Source: Protea cynaroides (taxonomy: Eukaryota > Streptophyta > Magnoliopsida > Proteales > Proteaceae). Taken from it: a stretch of DNA of 64,000 bases. Below, in pieces: positions 10,813-23,000 of this stretch; the stretch's first letter is position 1, and each line of letters starts with the position of its first letter. The stretch lies in contig CM053269.1 in NCBI GenBank assembly GCA_028583415.1, forward strand, positions 72,143,412 through 72,207,411. The letters run 5' to 3'. The notes beneath the pieces were generated by a model, which did not search any database, was not told the DNA's origin, and was given only the letters and a program-made list of their open reading frames with translations. The position numbers and the translations under genes are program-made.

Positions 10813-11660
10813 TGTACAAAAAAATTTACAACTAAACAAATAGGGTTGAAGAAAAAAATTTCATGTAAAATATTTTCATGGAAAATTTTACCACAAAAAT
10901 AACAGGGCAACTCTTCATGAACTGATCATATGCCATGAGTCCATGTCCCCATGATCAAGAGTGAGCATCTCCAGGCTAGAAACTATTGCTCTAACAAGAC
11001 AGTGATCAATTGTACCATATCAAATAAGGGATTTTTTTTATTGATGACACGTGTCAAATGGTTTAATTGATACAATATTTTTTTATCCTCTTAATTAGTA
11101 TTTTTTTTAGTGAAGGTAATTTTTATCATTTTACTTATCTATTCGAAAACTATGCAAGACAATGACAACCCTTGACAATGACATCATTATTTTACTTTTA
11201 CAAAAAAAAAAAAAAATCTTTTTACCCCTAATTAATTGTACAAAAAAATTTACAACTAAACAAATAGGGTTGAAGAAAAAAATTTCATGTAAAATATTTT
11301 CATGGAAAATTTTACCACAAAAATAACAGGGCAACTCTTCATGAACTGATCATATGCCATGAGTCCATGTCCCCCATGATCAAGTGAGCATCTCCAGGCT
11401 AGAAACTATGCTCTAACAAGACAGTGATCAAAGTACCATATCAAATAAGGGATTTTTTTTATTGCTGACACGTGTCAAATGGTTTAATTGATACAATATT
11501 TTTTTATCCTCTTAATTAGTATTTTTTTTTAGTGAAGGTAATTTTTATCATTTTACTTATTTATTCGAAAACTATGCAAGACAATGACAACCCTTGACAA
11601 TGACATCATTATTTTACTTTTACAAAAAAAAAAAAAAACTTTTTACCCCTAATTAAAAAT
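10813..11660. repeat. 424-bp tandem duplication unique to unit B
   Basis: Segments 10813-11236 and 11237-about 11660 are direct copies (TGTACAAAAAAATTTACAAC to TTACCCCTAATTAA) with few differences. Unit C has the segment once (about 18131-18555). The duplication therefore postdates the B/C split. Confidence 0.85.
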
Positions 11661-12717
11661 AAGGCTTTTATCCATAACTAAAAAAATGAAGAATAAAAGA
11701 AATTGTAAAATTCCAAATGCACCTATAAGATGTCATCTAGACACTCCCTTAAAGTAATGAGATAACTTTGGTGCTTCACCATTCAATGTAGTTTGTCCCT
11801 TACTGCCCAAGAATTAAGAGCATGACATGATGCACATAGCAACAAAACTGAGAGAAAGAGTCCTTAGGTCAAACGAAAAATGGTGGCTGATTTGTCAGGA
11901 TTAAATGAGAAATGTCTAGTTGTGCTAAGCTCACTTTGGTATAATTTGTGTTTTTATTTGTGACTTATTTATAAAACAATCATTTATGAAAATGAATTAT
12001 GAATCACAAATATTAATTGTTTGATATTACAATATTATATGAAGATATTTTATCTTCCTTTTTGTTTGACGTCTTTTTTTTTTTTTTTTTAACAATTTCT
12101 CATATTTAAATCATTTTTGGATTTTATTTACTTTAATTCTCATTGATAATATATCAATTTTTTATTCTATTAATAATACTTATACATACATGGATAGAAA
12201 CAACAAGATTGCTGCTTATATGTTGAGTATAATTTTAAAGGAAAACAAGAAGAGATGGCAAAAATTAAACTCTTAACATTAGTTAAAAATATCGTTGGAC
12301 CCACAGCAAAACTTTGCATCCCTTATTTTACTCCCCATAAAACATTCGGTTATTATTATTACTATTTTTTATTGGAATTTCAACTTTCACTCTTTTATAT
12401 TGCAATAGAGAGAGCCTTATCTTACTAATGGCAAATTTTGGAAAGTTCCACCAACTTCCAGTACCATAATTGCCACGATCTTAGTCTAAATTATGCCAAC
12501 TATGCCGACATTTAGTAGCTCACAAGCTAAAGCATAAGTCAGCCTTCTAACCAAGTTAGTACCTTACTTTTTAAAAGTTTTCTAATGCAATAACACTTTC
12601 ATTTTCCCAAACTTTTGAGTATTTTCTTGTGCACTAAACAATGCTCTCTTGTTAAGTGTTGGCACGGTTGACATAGTTTAGACTAAGACCGCTATTTATG
12701 TAACGACCCCTCAAACC

Positions 12718-13033
12718 GTAAAATTGTTAAAATATCCGTGATTATCCCTAGGGACAATTGTTCGGTTTATTTGATGGATCTTGAAAGCTCATATTTTGAT
12801 TTGAAAAAATAAAATACAAGAATAACAACTTAAACTTGACTTTTACTTTACCTGAGCCTTTTCTATTCATCAAAAGAATGAATTGGATTTTTTTTTAATA
12901 TATGCTTTAAAACATTGATAATTCAATTGAAAAAGAAAGATGGGTTTCTCTTTCTTATGATGATAAATAAAAAGGGATCCGCTTATGAAATCATTGGCAA
13001 AATAGTCTCAACCAGTACCGATTGAGGAGGGGG
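12718..13033. repeat. Junction segment: partial copy of 5550-6010
   Basis: It begins with AAAATATCCGTGATTATCCC, as at 5553, and ends at the AGGAGGGGGG border of the TIR element. It is about 95% identical with a 147-bp deletion. It marks the head-to-tail junction between tandem units B and C. Confidence 0.7.
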
Positions 13034-14530
13034 GTAGCACCCTATTTAGATTAATGCAATTGTTGTTGGACTTTATATTGTTATTGTTGACAACTTAGCT
13101 GATGTGTCAGTATTTGTGAGCATTCAGTCAGAGAAATGACGAGAGAGAGTATCAGTGCAAGAGAGAGAATGTGAGTACATCGAGTTTGATGGAACAACTC
13201 GCATGTGTGTTCTACAGAGTGTTTTACATGTGTTTTAGATGACTTACTAATCGAATTGAATGGGATTTTACACTGAATTTGATGAGAGAGTGTCTGCGGT
13301 CCCCACTGGTGATATGGTAGAGTTTCTAATTGCTTGACAGTGATTCTAGTGCAAAGGCAATGTTACACAATGTTGGGCATCTTCTGAAGCATGAAAAATG
13401 GAGAGAGACTGTAGAGAGAAAAAGAAGAAGTAGAGAAAGAATGAGGAGAGAGAAAGATGAGAGAGAAAAATAGTGGGTGGGACCCACTGTGCCAAGGTGG
13501 CATGCCCCCATGGCAGCCAGCCTGGCCGAGGGCCGCGGCACCACGCTGGCAGCCCCACATGGCCAGCCAGCCACATGGCCAGCCGCAAGGCGCCAAAGAA
13601 GACCATGGCATGCCACGACCGCATGCTAGGCAGCAGCCATGGCACACCATGGCATGACTATTACATGCTCACCAGCAGCAGCTAGCCCGTAGGCTCACTG
13701 CCACATAGCCTCACACAAGGTCCTGGTCGCCCCCTCAGTTAGCCCTCCATGTGTTCGATATAGTTCCTAGAGAGAGAGAGAGTTAAGAACTAGAGAGAAA
13801 ACCTCTCGAGAAATTTAGTAATCTACAGGGTTTGTTTGATGAAAAGTGGTTACAGAAGTGATTTTGAGTGATTCTAAGGTCATTTTAGGCAAAAAACAAA
13901 GGAGAAGATCCGAAATCAACTGTCTAAAAGCAGCCACATCGTCAAGATCCATATCGGATGGATCTGAAAATGGCGGGCTAATGTATATCTCGCTCATCGC
14001 GTTAATATTCCATCGCGAGAAATATGATTGGCAGTGCGCAACTTAAAGGGGTGTGTCACATCGCATGAAGAATATTCCTTGTTTCTATGTGGCGTGCTTC
14101 CGATGCCGACGAGGAGATCTTGATCTAAAGGCCTATAATGAAGCCGATTTTCGTAGGCGTGATTAGACCAAATCCAATGGCGGATATCAAATCCCGCCTT
14201 TTTAAGGTAATCTGACGGTCTCTATTGAAGATCCCTTGAATGTCAATCAACCTGTGACATTATGCGGGCAGAGATTCGGTGTTGCGCGGGTGCATGGTAT
14301 GGCTTCGAAAGATTATCTTTCCTTATTTTTTACTGGCCGAACTTCAAACTGACATAATTTCTTCATCCGAACTCCAAATCAATCCGTTCAAGTTGCAGTT
14401 TCCATATTTTTAGATTCTCTACCTATTGGGCGCCGTTGGGAGTCGTAAAAAATGAAGAAAAAAATTGAAAAGAGCGTTTTGAAGGGAGATAGAAAGATTT
14501 CTAGGATTTCGTGCCCTGTGGGAGGTCAGT
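13034..14530. other. Unit C filler of unclassified repeat
   Basis: This 1.5 kb replaces what is 6011-7202 in unit B. It contains GA-rich tracts, a GC-rich stretch at 13490-13700 with repeated CCATGGCA and GCCAGCC words, and AT-rich ends. Short ORFs in all frames overlap the GC-rich part, which is typical of non-coding GC-rich repeats. It resembles retrotransposon flank sequence, but no protein motif is visible. Confidence 0.4.
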
Positions 14531-14851
14531 AAACCGCGAATCTGAAACTGCACCGTTTAACAACCTTAGATCAATGGGGACATAAGAGATAAGTCCAAAG
14601 CTCAATTGCAGCCCAACATAGTTCCTATGGAATATGCTTTCAATGGTAGCACATAGGGTTTTAATTCCAAGTATCAGATATGGTATCCAAAATCGATTTG
14701 ATACAGATCTTGTCAGCGAATAGATCCAATGGGAAGCTGACACATGGTCAGTACTATGTATAATAATATTAAAATGAAGATTGGATCTAGGATCGGATCG
14801 GAATCAACTAGGGCCAAATCCAATACGAATCATCAATTTAAGTTAGTTTAT

Positions 14852-15604
14852 GCAACACCCCCACACCTTTGATCACCAAGCTGTTTCCATATGAATTCTT
14901 TGCTATCTCCAATCTTTGCTAGGAAAAAGACTCTTCCTGCCACGGGCTAGCTCCTTTCAGCTATCTACCTATGCGGACTCTGATTGGGGCTCCTGGCCTG
15001 TAACTCGGTGCTCCAGTATGGGTTACTTCACCATGTTGGGCTCTTGTACTTTGTCTTGGAAGTCTAAGAAGCAAGCCACGATTTCTCGTTTTTCGGTTCA
15101 AGTCGAATATCGCTCTATGGCTTCCACCACCTGTCAGTTGGTATGGCTCAGAGCTCTCTTACATGATCTTGTTGTCTCTCACCCGCAACCTATGCACTGT
15201 TACTGCAATAATCAGGTTGCTCTTCATATTGCTTCAATAATCTGTGAACATATCAACTCTGACATTCTAGAGACCGTCTACGTTTCTTCTTAAGACCAGC
15301 TGACCGATATTTTCTCCAAACCACCGTGCGGTGACCATTTTCATATCTTAATATCCTTACAAATCTCCATGCTCCACGGAGGAGTAATATTTGATAAACT
15401 TGTTGATCACTTACCTCCCAAATCCAGTTGTACAAACCTTGTATTCTTATCATTCATTCCATATATCGTTGGATCTTAATTGTTGTTTATATATATGGTC
15501 TCCAGAATCAAGTTTTCTTCACTCGTTGATCACCAAAATGAATTTAAAAGCTTCGATATCACGGACTTCTGATCCAATAACTTCAATGAATTTGAAGAAA
15601 TAAA
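14852..15604 (+). mobile_element. Copia RNase H fragment (unit C)
   Basis: Partner of 7527-8280 with the same YADSDWGSWP to CEHI motif order and the same stop before DQLTDIFSKP. The shared disabling stop shows it was dead before duplication. Confidence 0.88.
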
Positions 15605-15940
15605 AGAAAAAAGAATGACAGATCATAGATTGGGCTTTTTAAATCATCCTCACATACTATGTGGGAATCGTGGATTGATTAATTTAGTGGAACTTCCGAA
15701 TTTGGATCGAGCATATGTATATCTTTATCTCCTCCTTCCTGGTGCGGTCCTATATATATCCTGACCATTAACCACAAATTTTTTTAATATTCTTTTGAAT
15801 TTCTCTAAGCAGGAAAGCCATAACATGATATGAAACCATAGGTTTGAAAACTAGACCGACAATCTAAACAAACCAGGTTGAACCAGTATCTGATATAAAA
15901 CTGGTCAAACTCAAACTTAATGAGAATCAACAATAATAAT

Positions 15941-16285
15941 AGGGTTGTTGTTATTATAACAATGGTTCATTACATTTGGAAACGTAACAAAATAAATCTG
16001 GACCATTCATTTTTACTATTTTATTAATTTAACTTATTCAAATTTGGAGAGTGTTATAGTAATGTTTAGAGTACACGTACACATACATGGACATACATGG
16101 GATGCATGCCAATACATAAAGGGTATTTGATTGAATTAAAGTTTGAAATCCGACATGTGGGTAATCTAGACCATGTTCTTTCTATCCAATGGTTGGAATA
16201 GACACATCATCTGTTCATGTGGTAGAATAGATTCCTTGTTACGTTTGAAAAAATAACAAACCCTTATTACAATAACATTTCCCCT
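15941..16285. mobile_element. MITE with AATAATAAT duplication (unit C)
   Basis: Same 345-bp element at the same site as 8617-8961. The right flank has one substitution in the AAT repeat. Confidence 0.7.
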
Positions 16286-16618
16286 AATAATAATAACAAT
16301 ACAATGACCAGTTTTAGTGGATGACGCTCTTGATTTCTAATTTTGGCTCCTGGAAGTCAATCCAGGTTGAACTAGAACCGTACCCTTCGATGGTTTGTTT
16401 CCTAGTCTGGTTTTATAAATAAATGAGTGATCAGTACAGAAGAATCAAGATCTTCCACAATTAATCTTAATTAATAAATTGCTAACCAATCAAGACATGT
16501 TACTCTCTAATCATTAGGCTCTCTAATAGTTAGTCCCCTACATGTCCTTCCACTATAACACCGAAGTGGAATTGGTTTTTTATTTATTTTTAAATTTTTT
16601 TTATTTCCATTCTCTATC

Positions 16619-16625
16619 TATAAAA
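16619..16625 (+). promoter_or_regulatory. TATA box of HyPRP copy C
   Basis: TATAAAA in CTATCTATAAAACCCAGACC, 78 bases upstream of the start codon. It is the best promoter candidate for the intact gene. Confidence 0.7.
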
Positions 16626-16696
16626 CCCAGACCCAACCCTCAGTAACAAAATCACAAATACCTTAGTATTGTATCCCATATACACCTGATCTAAAG

Positions 16697-17173
16697 ATGG
16701 CTTCAAAGGTTGCATCAACTGCTCTTTTTCTTGTGCTCAACATCCTCTACTTCACTTTGGTCTCTTCTTGCGAACCACCACCACCACCATCACCACCTCC
16801 ACCACCACCACCACCACCACCATCACCACCACCACCACCACCACCACCGCCATCACCACCTCCACCACCACCGAAGTGTCCACCTTCTGGATCTGGGTCT
16901 GGGTCTGGTTTGGGAAGTTGCCCTAAGGATGTCCTAAAGTTTGGTGTTTGTGCCGGCGTGCTGAAAAACTTGCTCCACGTAACTTTGGGGACCCCACCTG
17001 TGACCCCATGCTGTAGTCTCATTGATGATATGGTTGATCTTGAGGCTGCTGTTTGTTTTTGCACCGCCCTCAAGGCCAATATCTTGGGCATTGACCTGAA
17101 CGTATCCATCTCCTTGAGCTTGCTGGTGAATTACTGTGGAAAGAAGGTCCCATCGGGCTTCCAGTGCTCTTAG
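16697..17173 (+). CDS. Hybrid proline-rich protein (14 kDa, DC2.15-like), intact copy
   Basis: A single-exon 158-residue secreted protein. Residues 1-25 form a signal peptide (MASKVASTALFLVLNILYFT...). About residues 26-60 are a Pro-rich tract encoded by a (CCA/TCA)n microsatellite, followed by KCPPSGSGSGSG. Residues 74-158 are the eight-cysteine (8CM, hydrophobic-seed/LTP-like) domain in order C, C, CC, CxC, C, C, ending FQCS. This is the usual make-up and length of DC2.15/AIR1-type proteins, which sit in the cell wall and are linked to development and stress. Start chosen at the first ATG after the TATA box, in frame with the signal peptide. It is the only one of three tandem copies with an open frame. 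Confidence 0.92.
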   Translation: MASKVASTALFLVLNILYFTLVSSCEPPPPPSPPPPPPPPPPSPPPPPPPPPSPPPPPPKCPPSGSGSGSGLGSCPKDVLKFGVCAGVLKNLLHVTLGTPPVTPCCSLIDDMVDLEAAVCFCTALKANILGIDLNVSISLSLLVNYCGKKVPSGFQCS

Positions 17174-17577
17174 ACATGTGCCACCTTGTTGCTATGCTGT
17201 CTTTTCCATTTTCGGCTCTTTGGATTTGGTTTTTTTGGCATGGGAGCTTATCACTTTCTTCCCCAGCTTCTTTAATTTTTTTTTTTCTTTTCCCGTTCAC
17301 TTGATGACAATTAGTATGTTGGGATGTAACAATCCAGTTTTTTTATTAATAAAACAACCTTTTAATTAATTGATTTACCATGCTTTCGATTGATTTTTGT
17401 TGCAATCTTAGGTTCTATGTTAGAATAACAAGGAGACAGTACTTCTGACTGTTTGTTGTACCAATTTAGTTAATTGGGTTAATCGAAATTCATTAGGTTT
17501 CATTTTGCTTTAATTTTACTCATCCATGATCAGACTATTATTGAGTCATCAGATCATGAACAATTCATCTACATTAT

Positions 17578-17841
17578 AACCCCGAGGAATTAACTTAGTA
17601 GGCAAATAGTGCACTCTTAAAAAGTGGAGGGTTTTGAGTTTATCTCCTCTTACTGCTTTAGGACAATTCAAATGGGGTGTTAAATGTTCTTTTTTTTCTG
17701 TTCTGAGTGCAAGTGGATTGGATCTCATTCAACCCCAAAATGATCTGATCCATGCAGTTGTGGGGTCAACATGGGACATGCGAAACTAGTCAGACCAAAG
17801 ATCTGGATATGTATCGTTAGCACAAAAAAAAAAAAAATCCA
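17578..17841 (+). mobile_element. tRNA-derived SINE, unit C
   Basis: Same insertion as in units A and B. Left duplication CTACATTAT at 17569-17577, right CTACATTTG after a shorter A tract. Confidence 0.7.
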
Positions 17842-19900
17842 GCTACATTTGATTGTTACTCTCTTATCATTTCATTTAGGTTCCACTCGTTTCAATGAGG
17901 AAAAAAAATCTTTAAAATAAGAAACTCTTTTTCCATTGTTCGTTTTTACATAAAATAAAAAGAAATGCATAAAAAAAATGAAGAAAAATTTACATGACAT
18001 TTCGTCTATTTTCTATAAAAGAAAAAATGGGAAAGAAAAATATTCTTGTAAAAGAGAATTTTCAATGTTTTTTTAACCTGAAATGCAAAGAAAGATATTT
18101 AAATTATTCAAAATTTTCATGTAAAATATGATTTGTACAAAAAAATTTACAACTAAACAAATAGGGTTGAAGAAAAAAATTTCATGTAAAATATTTTCAT
18201 GGAAAATTTTACCACAAAAATAAGGGCAACTCTTCATGAACTGATCATATGCCATGAGTCCATGTCCCCATGATCAAGAGTGAGCATCTCCAGGCTAGAA
18301 ACTATTGCTCTAACAAGACAGTGATCAATTGTACCATATCAAATAAGGGATTTTTTTTATTGATGACACGTGTCAAATGGTTTAATTGATACAATATTTT
18401 TTTATCCTCTTAATTAGTATTTTTTTTAGTGAAGGTAATTTTTATCATTTTACTTATCTATTCGAAAACTATGCAAGACAATGACAACCCTTGACAATGA
18501 CATCATTATTTTACTTTTACAAAAAAAAAAAAAAATCTTTTTACCCCTAATTAAAAATAAGGCTTTTATCCATAACTAAAAAAATGAAGAATAAAAGAAA
18601 TTGTAAAATTCCAAATGCACCTATAAGATGTCATCTAGACACTCCCTTAAAGTAATGAGATAACTTTGGTGCTTCACCATTCAATGTAGTTTGTCCCTTA
18701 CTGCCCAAGAATTAAGAGCATGACATGATGCACATAGCAACAAAACTGAGAGAAAGAGTCCTTAGGCCAAACGAAAAATGGTGGCTGATTTGTCAGGATT
18801 AAATGAGAAATGTCTAGTTGTGCTAAGCTCACTTTGGTATAATTTGTGTTTTTATTTGTGACTTATTTATAAAACAATCATTTATGAAAATGAATTATGA
18901 ATCACAAATATTAATCGTTTGATATTACAATATTATATGAAGATATTTTATCTTCCTTTTTGTTTGACGTCTTTTTTTTTTTTTAACAATTTCTCATATT
19001 TAAATAATTTTTGGATTTTATTTACTTTAATTCTCATTGATAATATATCAATTTTTTATTCTATTAATAATACTTATACATACATGGATAGAAACAACAA
19101 GATTGCTGCTTATATGTTGAGTATAATTTTAAAGGAAAACAAGAAGAGATGGCAAAAATTAGACTCTTAACATTAGTTAAAAATATCGTTGGACCCACAG
19201 CAAAACTTTGCATCCCTTATTTTACTCCCCATAAAACATTCGGTTATTATTATTACTATTTTTTATTGGAATTTCAACTTTCACTCTTTTATATTGCAAT
19301 AGAGAGAGCCTTATCTTACGAATGGCAAATTTTGGAAAGTTCCACCAACTTCCAGTACCATAATTGCCACGATCTTAGTCTAAATTATGCCAACTATGCC
19401 GACATTTAGTAGCTCACAAGCTAAAGCATAAGTCAGCCTTCTAACCAAGTTAGTACCTTACATTTTAAAAGTTTTCTAATGCAATAACACTTTCATTTTC
19501 CCAAACTTTTGAGTATTTTCTTGTGCACTAAACAATGCTCTCTTGTTAAGTGTTGGCACGGTTGACATAGTTTAGACTAAGACCGCTATTTATGTAACGA
19601 CCCCTCAAACCTCTCCCCCCCCCCAACTCTTTCCCCACTTAAAAAAAAAAAAAAGAAAAAAAACCCTTATTATGCAAAGTTTTAAACTGCATCCACATGT
19701 TCTGAAACTTTATATATAACCGTCAAGAATGAATATATTTATTCTCTGAACAATTTTAGTACGATTTTCAAACAATAATGTAGCGAGATTTTTAAAACAT
19801 ACAAAAAAAATAAAAATAAATAAAGTTTAGATCAACCATTTTTTGTCAAGGTCCAACTATTGGTTTATTTCTTATTAGCATGATTTCTACTATACAAGCT
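17842..19900. other. AT-rich flank between HyPRP C and the CCR-like gene
   Basis: No gene is seen. The region has many homopolymer A/T runs and repeated words such as AAAATTTT and GTAAAAT. From about 19190 the sequence resembles 58210-58650, the 3' flank of the second CCR-like gene (GTTGGACCCA.GCAAAACTTT; TATTGCAATAGAGAG). HyPRP and CCR-like genes face each other here (convergent). Confidence 0.6.
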
Positions 19901-20045
19901 TTAAAAACTGAAAAAACCTTTCTCCTTCAAGTTTTCGACTGTTTCCTTCAGGCTCACCTCCAGAGGGATGAAATCTATGCCTAAGCTTTTTGCTTTCTCT
20001 TGAGAAACTTGGAAAGTTGGCATATAAGGCTCATCATCAGCACAC
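19901..20045 (-). CDS. CCR-like gene 1, exon 6
   Basis: 145 bases encoding CADDEPYMPTFQVSQEKAKS through KEKGFFSF and TAA. The acceptor is TTGGTAG and the first G completes the Lys codon from exon 5. Carries the conserved C-terminal SLKEKGF motif. Confidence 0.92.
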
Positions 20046-23000
20046 CTACCAAGAATGAAAATCAATATTTATCTTCACAATAGAGGGATTAGTATATTTT
20101 GAAGACATTAAACACAAAACCAGTTTCTTGACCAACAAAAACATTCGAAGGACTGCTTCATATTGAAAATATATAATTTTACCCATCTCAAAAAATAATC
20201 AAAATGCATCTCTTGTATTCAAAGGAGGAATAGTTGATTGTACTCGCACCCTACCCAATCTTTTGATAGCATGTCCAAAAGGATTCTTTCTTGTATGTTC
20301 TACTAACGAAGAGAAACTCAGGTAAGACACACTTTTAAACCTTAGCTATTGAGGAACATTATCATGGTACTGAGAGACTGATTTCTTGGACTAATCTGAA
20401 CATGTAAAGCACTTGCATTTCTGTAACTAATTCTCCTAGATATTAGTATACTGAGACATCTATGATATACTAAGAAGACACAAGTTTGTGTGTTGTTAAC
20501 TTGTGTGGAAACATCCCAAAACCAAAAATTGAATCCAAAATTCCAGAAAATTCCAAGTTCATACTCACTGGTGAAGAATTCCAAGATTTGGAACTGTTTG
20601 GCTTACATTGATGCTCTTACTTATTTATCTTAGATATAATGTAACACAGGTTAAAAAGCAAGTAGCAAAGCAAACTAAGGGTAGTACATACACATAAAAA
20701 TATATGATTAGGCACATTACAATACATGCTAAGGAAAACAATAAAAGAAATTAAGGATAGGAAAGAAACATCAAACTGGAACCATATTAGAGCTTATTAT
20801 TAAAAAAATAGAAAGATATACAAAAGAAACACAACCATGTCCAAAGGAGCATCCATCAGTGTCTAGAAATTTCAGGGAGATGTGTCCTACAAATTATATT
20901 GAATATGAATATAATTAGAAGAAGTTGAAATATCAAATCTCATTTCATATATCAAAGTTAAAGATGTAACATTATGCAGAAAACATAATTTGCTTCATAA
21001 GTTGGATCAATAAAAAGGGTCAAATATATCATCAGAAATAACTATAGTTAATGTCATCTTATTTATTTCAGTTAGTATCCAGTAATTGACTTGTCTGATT
21101 TGCAAAACTTACTTTTCTGGAAGGTTCAAAGTTGGATAAAGTTCACGTAAATTTTTCACAATCTGTGAATAGTGAACAACACTTGAGACTAAAACATATC
21201 TTCCACTGGCAGAAGGAACTTCAAATGCTTGAATATGTGCATTTGCAACAGCTTTAATATCAACCCATCCAAATGTATAATTGGGAAATGTTTGTGCTCC
21301 TGCAATAGTAAAATCCTTGGTACTTATCTCACAAAAATGACATTTCAAAATAAAATACAAGTCAAAATATAAACTTTCTTTTTTCCTTCTAAAAGCACAA
21401 AGAAAATTCTTTTAAACAATTATTAAATCTGATCTTAGTTGTCAAGGTATTGCCTAGGTGATGACAAGGTGACATGGTACCCCTTCAAGTCCAAGGTGAC
21501 CAGTTCCTTTCTAGGCTAAAGGATCCATACTGAAACCTAATGCGTAGCCTGCTTAGGAATTATGTGTTAACAAATACATACCGTAGAATCCAAAAACAAT
21601 AGTAATACCAAATTACTTAATACTGGTTATCATTCATTAATGTCCATCACAACCTTTTATTGGTAAATTAAGATTGATGGAGTGATAGAATACCCCACAC
21701 CCATCTCAATGGTTAAGTTTCAGCATCTAACAAGTAGGGGAAGTGTCCAAAAAATGTGACAAATTACAAGAATTCCACTAGATTGCATTGCTATGAAATG
21801 ACATTCTTATAAATTTGTGAAACTCAAAATTTAATTACCTAGTTTCATGTTGAAGTTTGAGCAGTGAGATGGATGTACGATCAACTATCACATAAACCTA
21901 CCCATATCTTCTATGCCTGCAATGGGGCAAAGGATGCAGCCATATGATTACATTAAATGTAAGTTATAGTAAGGATGTTTAGCTTTTCCTTAAGAAAAAA
22001 TTTCATCTACACCCCATCAAAGATCGTTAACATCATATACACCCACAAGAATGACGAAACATCACCTAGGTCCACTAACTTTGGCTGTGGTAATCAAAGA
22101 AGTCCACTCCGTCAGTTGATTCCCGTTAGATGCTGACGTCAGGTGGATTGGAATTTTTGACGGATGAGAATACCCTTTTTGTAGCTTGAAAGGACCAATA
22201 TACCCTTTTGATATTTGAGAGGTTACCTCCTCTATTTCGAAGACTACCATTACAAGACCCGGCCGAACGTCAGCTTCAGAACCACGGGTTAGGTCTTCGG
22301 ACAGTATCTTCTTCAGAGGATCTGATGAGAGGAGTGGCTGGACAACTGGTAAGGACACTCTATCAGACAACGAAGCAGGGGCAACCACTGCAGCAGTTGG
22401 AATCCGTTTGATATCGATAGGAGCAGCTCGTGGAAGATTATAAGAAACAGGAGGGCCACCGTACTCCATAGCAAACGAGAACTCCACATCATCCTCCTCG
22501 ACGGAAACCGGAGCCCCAATAGACAACATCCTGCTAAGAACCACCTTCATTTTCTGCGTCATTACAGTTTTTACAGAGAAACTCTATTCCCAGATTCCCA
22601 AAAATCCACTGAAACGAAACAGCATGGAAGTAGACTCAACATCCTGCTAAGAACCGCCTTCATTTTCTGCGTCATTACAGTAATGGGTTCTGCAATTGCC
22701 GACGCGGTATTGTGGAAACGATGGACTAGTGCAGGGGCTTGGCCGCTAGTAACAGCGACTACCTTTTGGTTCTTGTTCGAACGGGCTGGATACAGTCCGT
22801 TGTCTCTTGTCGCTCATGTGCTATTTCTTCTGGTTGTAATCTTGTTCTTGTGGGCGAAGTCCGCATCTCTCCTCAATAGGTATTGAAATTTTTGGATACA
22901 TTTTGCTGTTTCCATAGATTTTGTCTCAAGCTCACATTATCGGAAAAATCTTCACGTCGCCGGAGAAGAAGGCTGTTTAGAATAAATCTTTTAAGTTTTT

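Larger units (their letters stand above)
7203..12717. repeat. Segmental duplication, copy B (HyPRP unit B)
   Basis: This 5.5-kb block is about 98-99% identical to 14531-19612. It contains, in order, the hAT MITE tail, copia RNase H fragment, MITE, HyPRP copy B, SINE and an AT-rich 3' flank. Only this copy has the 424-bp internal tandem duplication at 10813-11660. It ends where CCCCTCAAACC joins sequence homologous to 5550-6010. Confidence 0.85.
14531..19612. repeat. Segmental duplication, copy C (HyPRP unit C)
   Basis: Near-identical partner of 7203-12717. It starts inside the hAT MITE (AAACCGCGAATCTG), so only the last 45 or so bases of that element are present. Its right side runs on without a break into the 3' flank of the CCR-like gene (CCTCTCCCCCCCC). 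Confidence 0.85.

Noticed and set aside
13326..13685. Cluster of overlapping ORFs on both strands
   Set aside because: All fall in one GC-rich repeat with few stops by composition; none shows a protein motif.
22062..22562. 166-residue protein as a standalone gene
   Set aside because: Its C-terminal third is the transposon's own inverted repeat, and the rest is one XLG exon piece; there is no separate gene.
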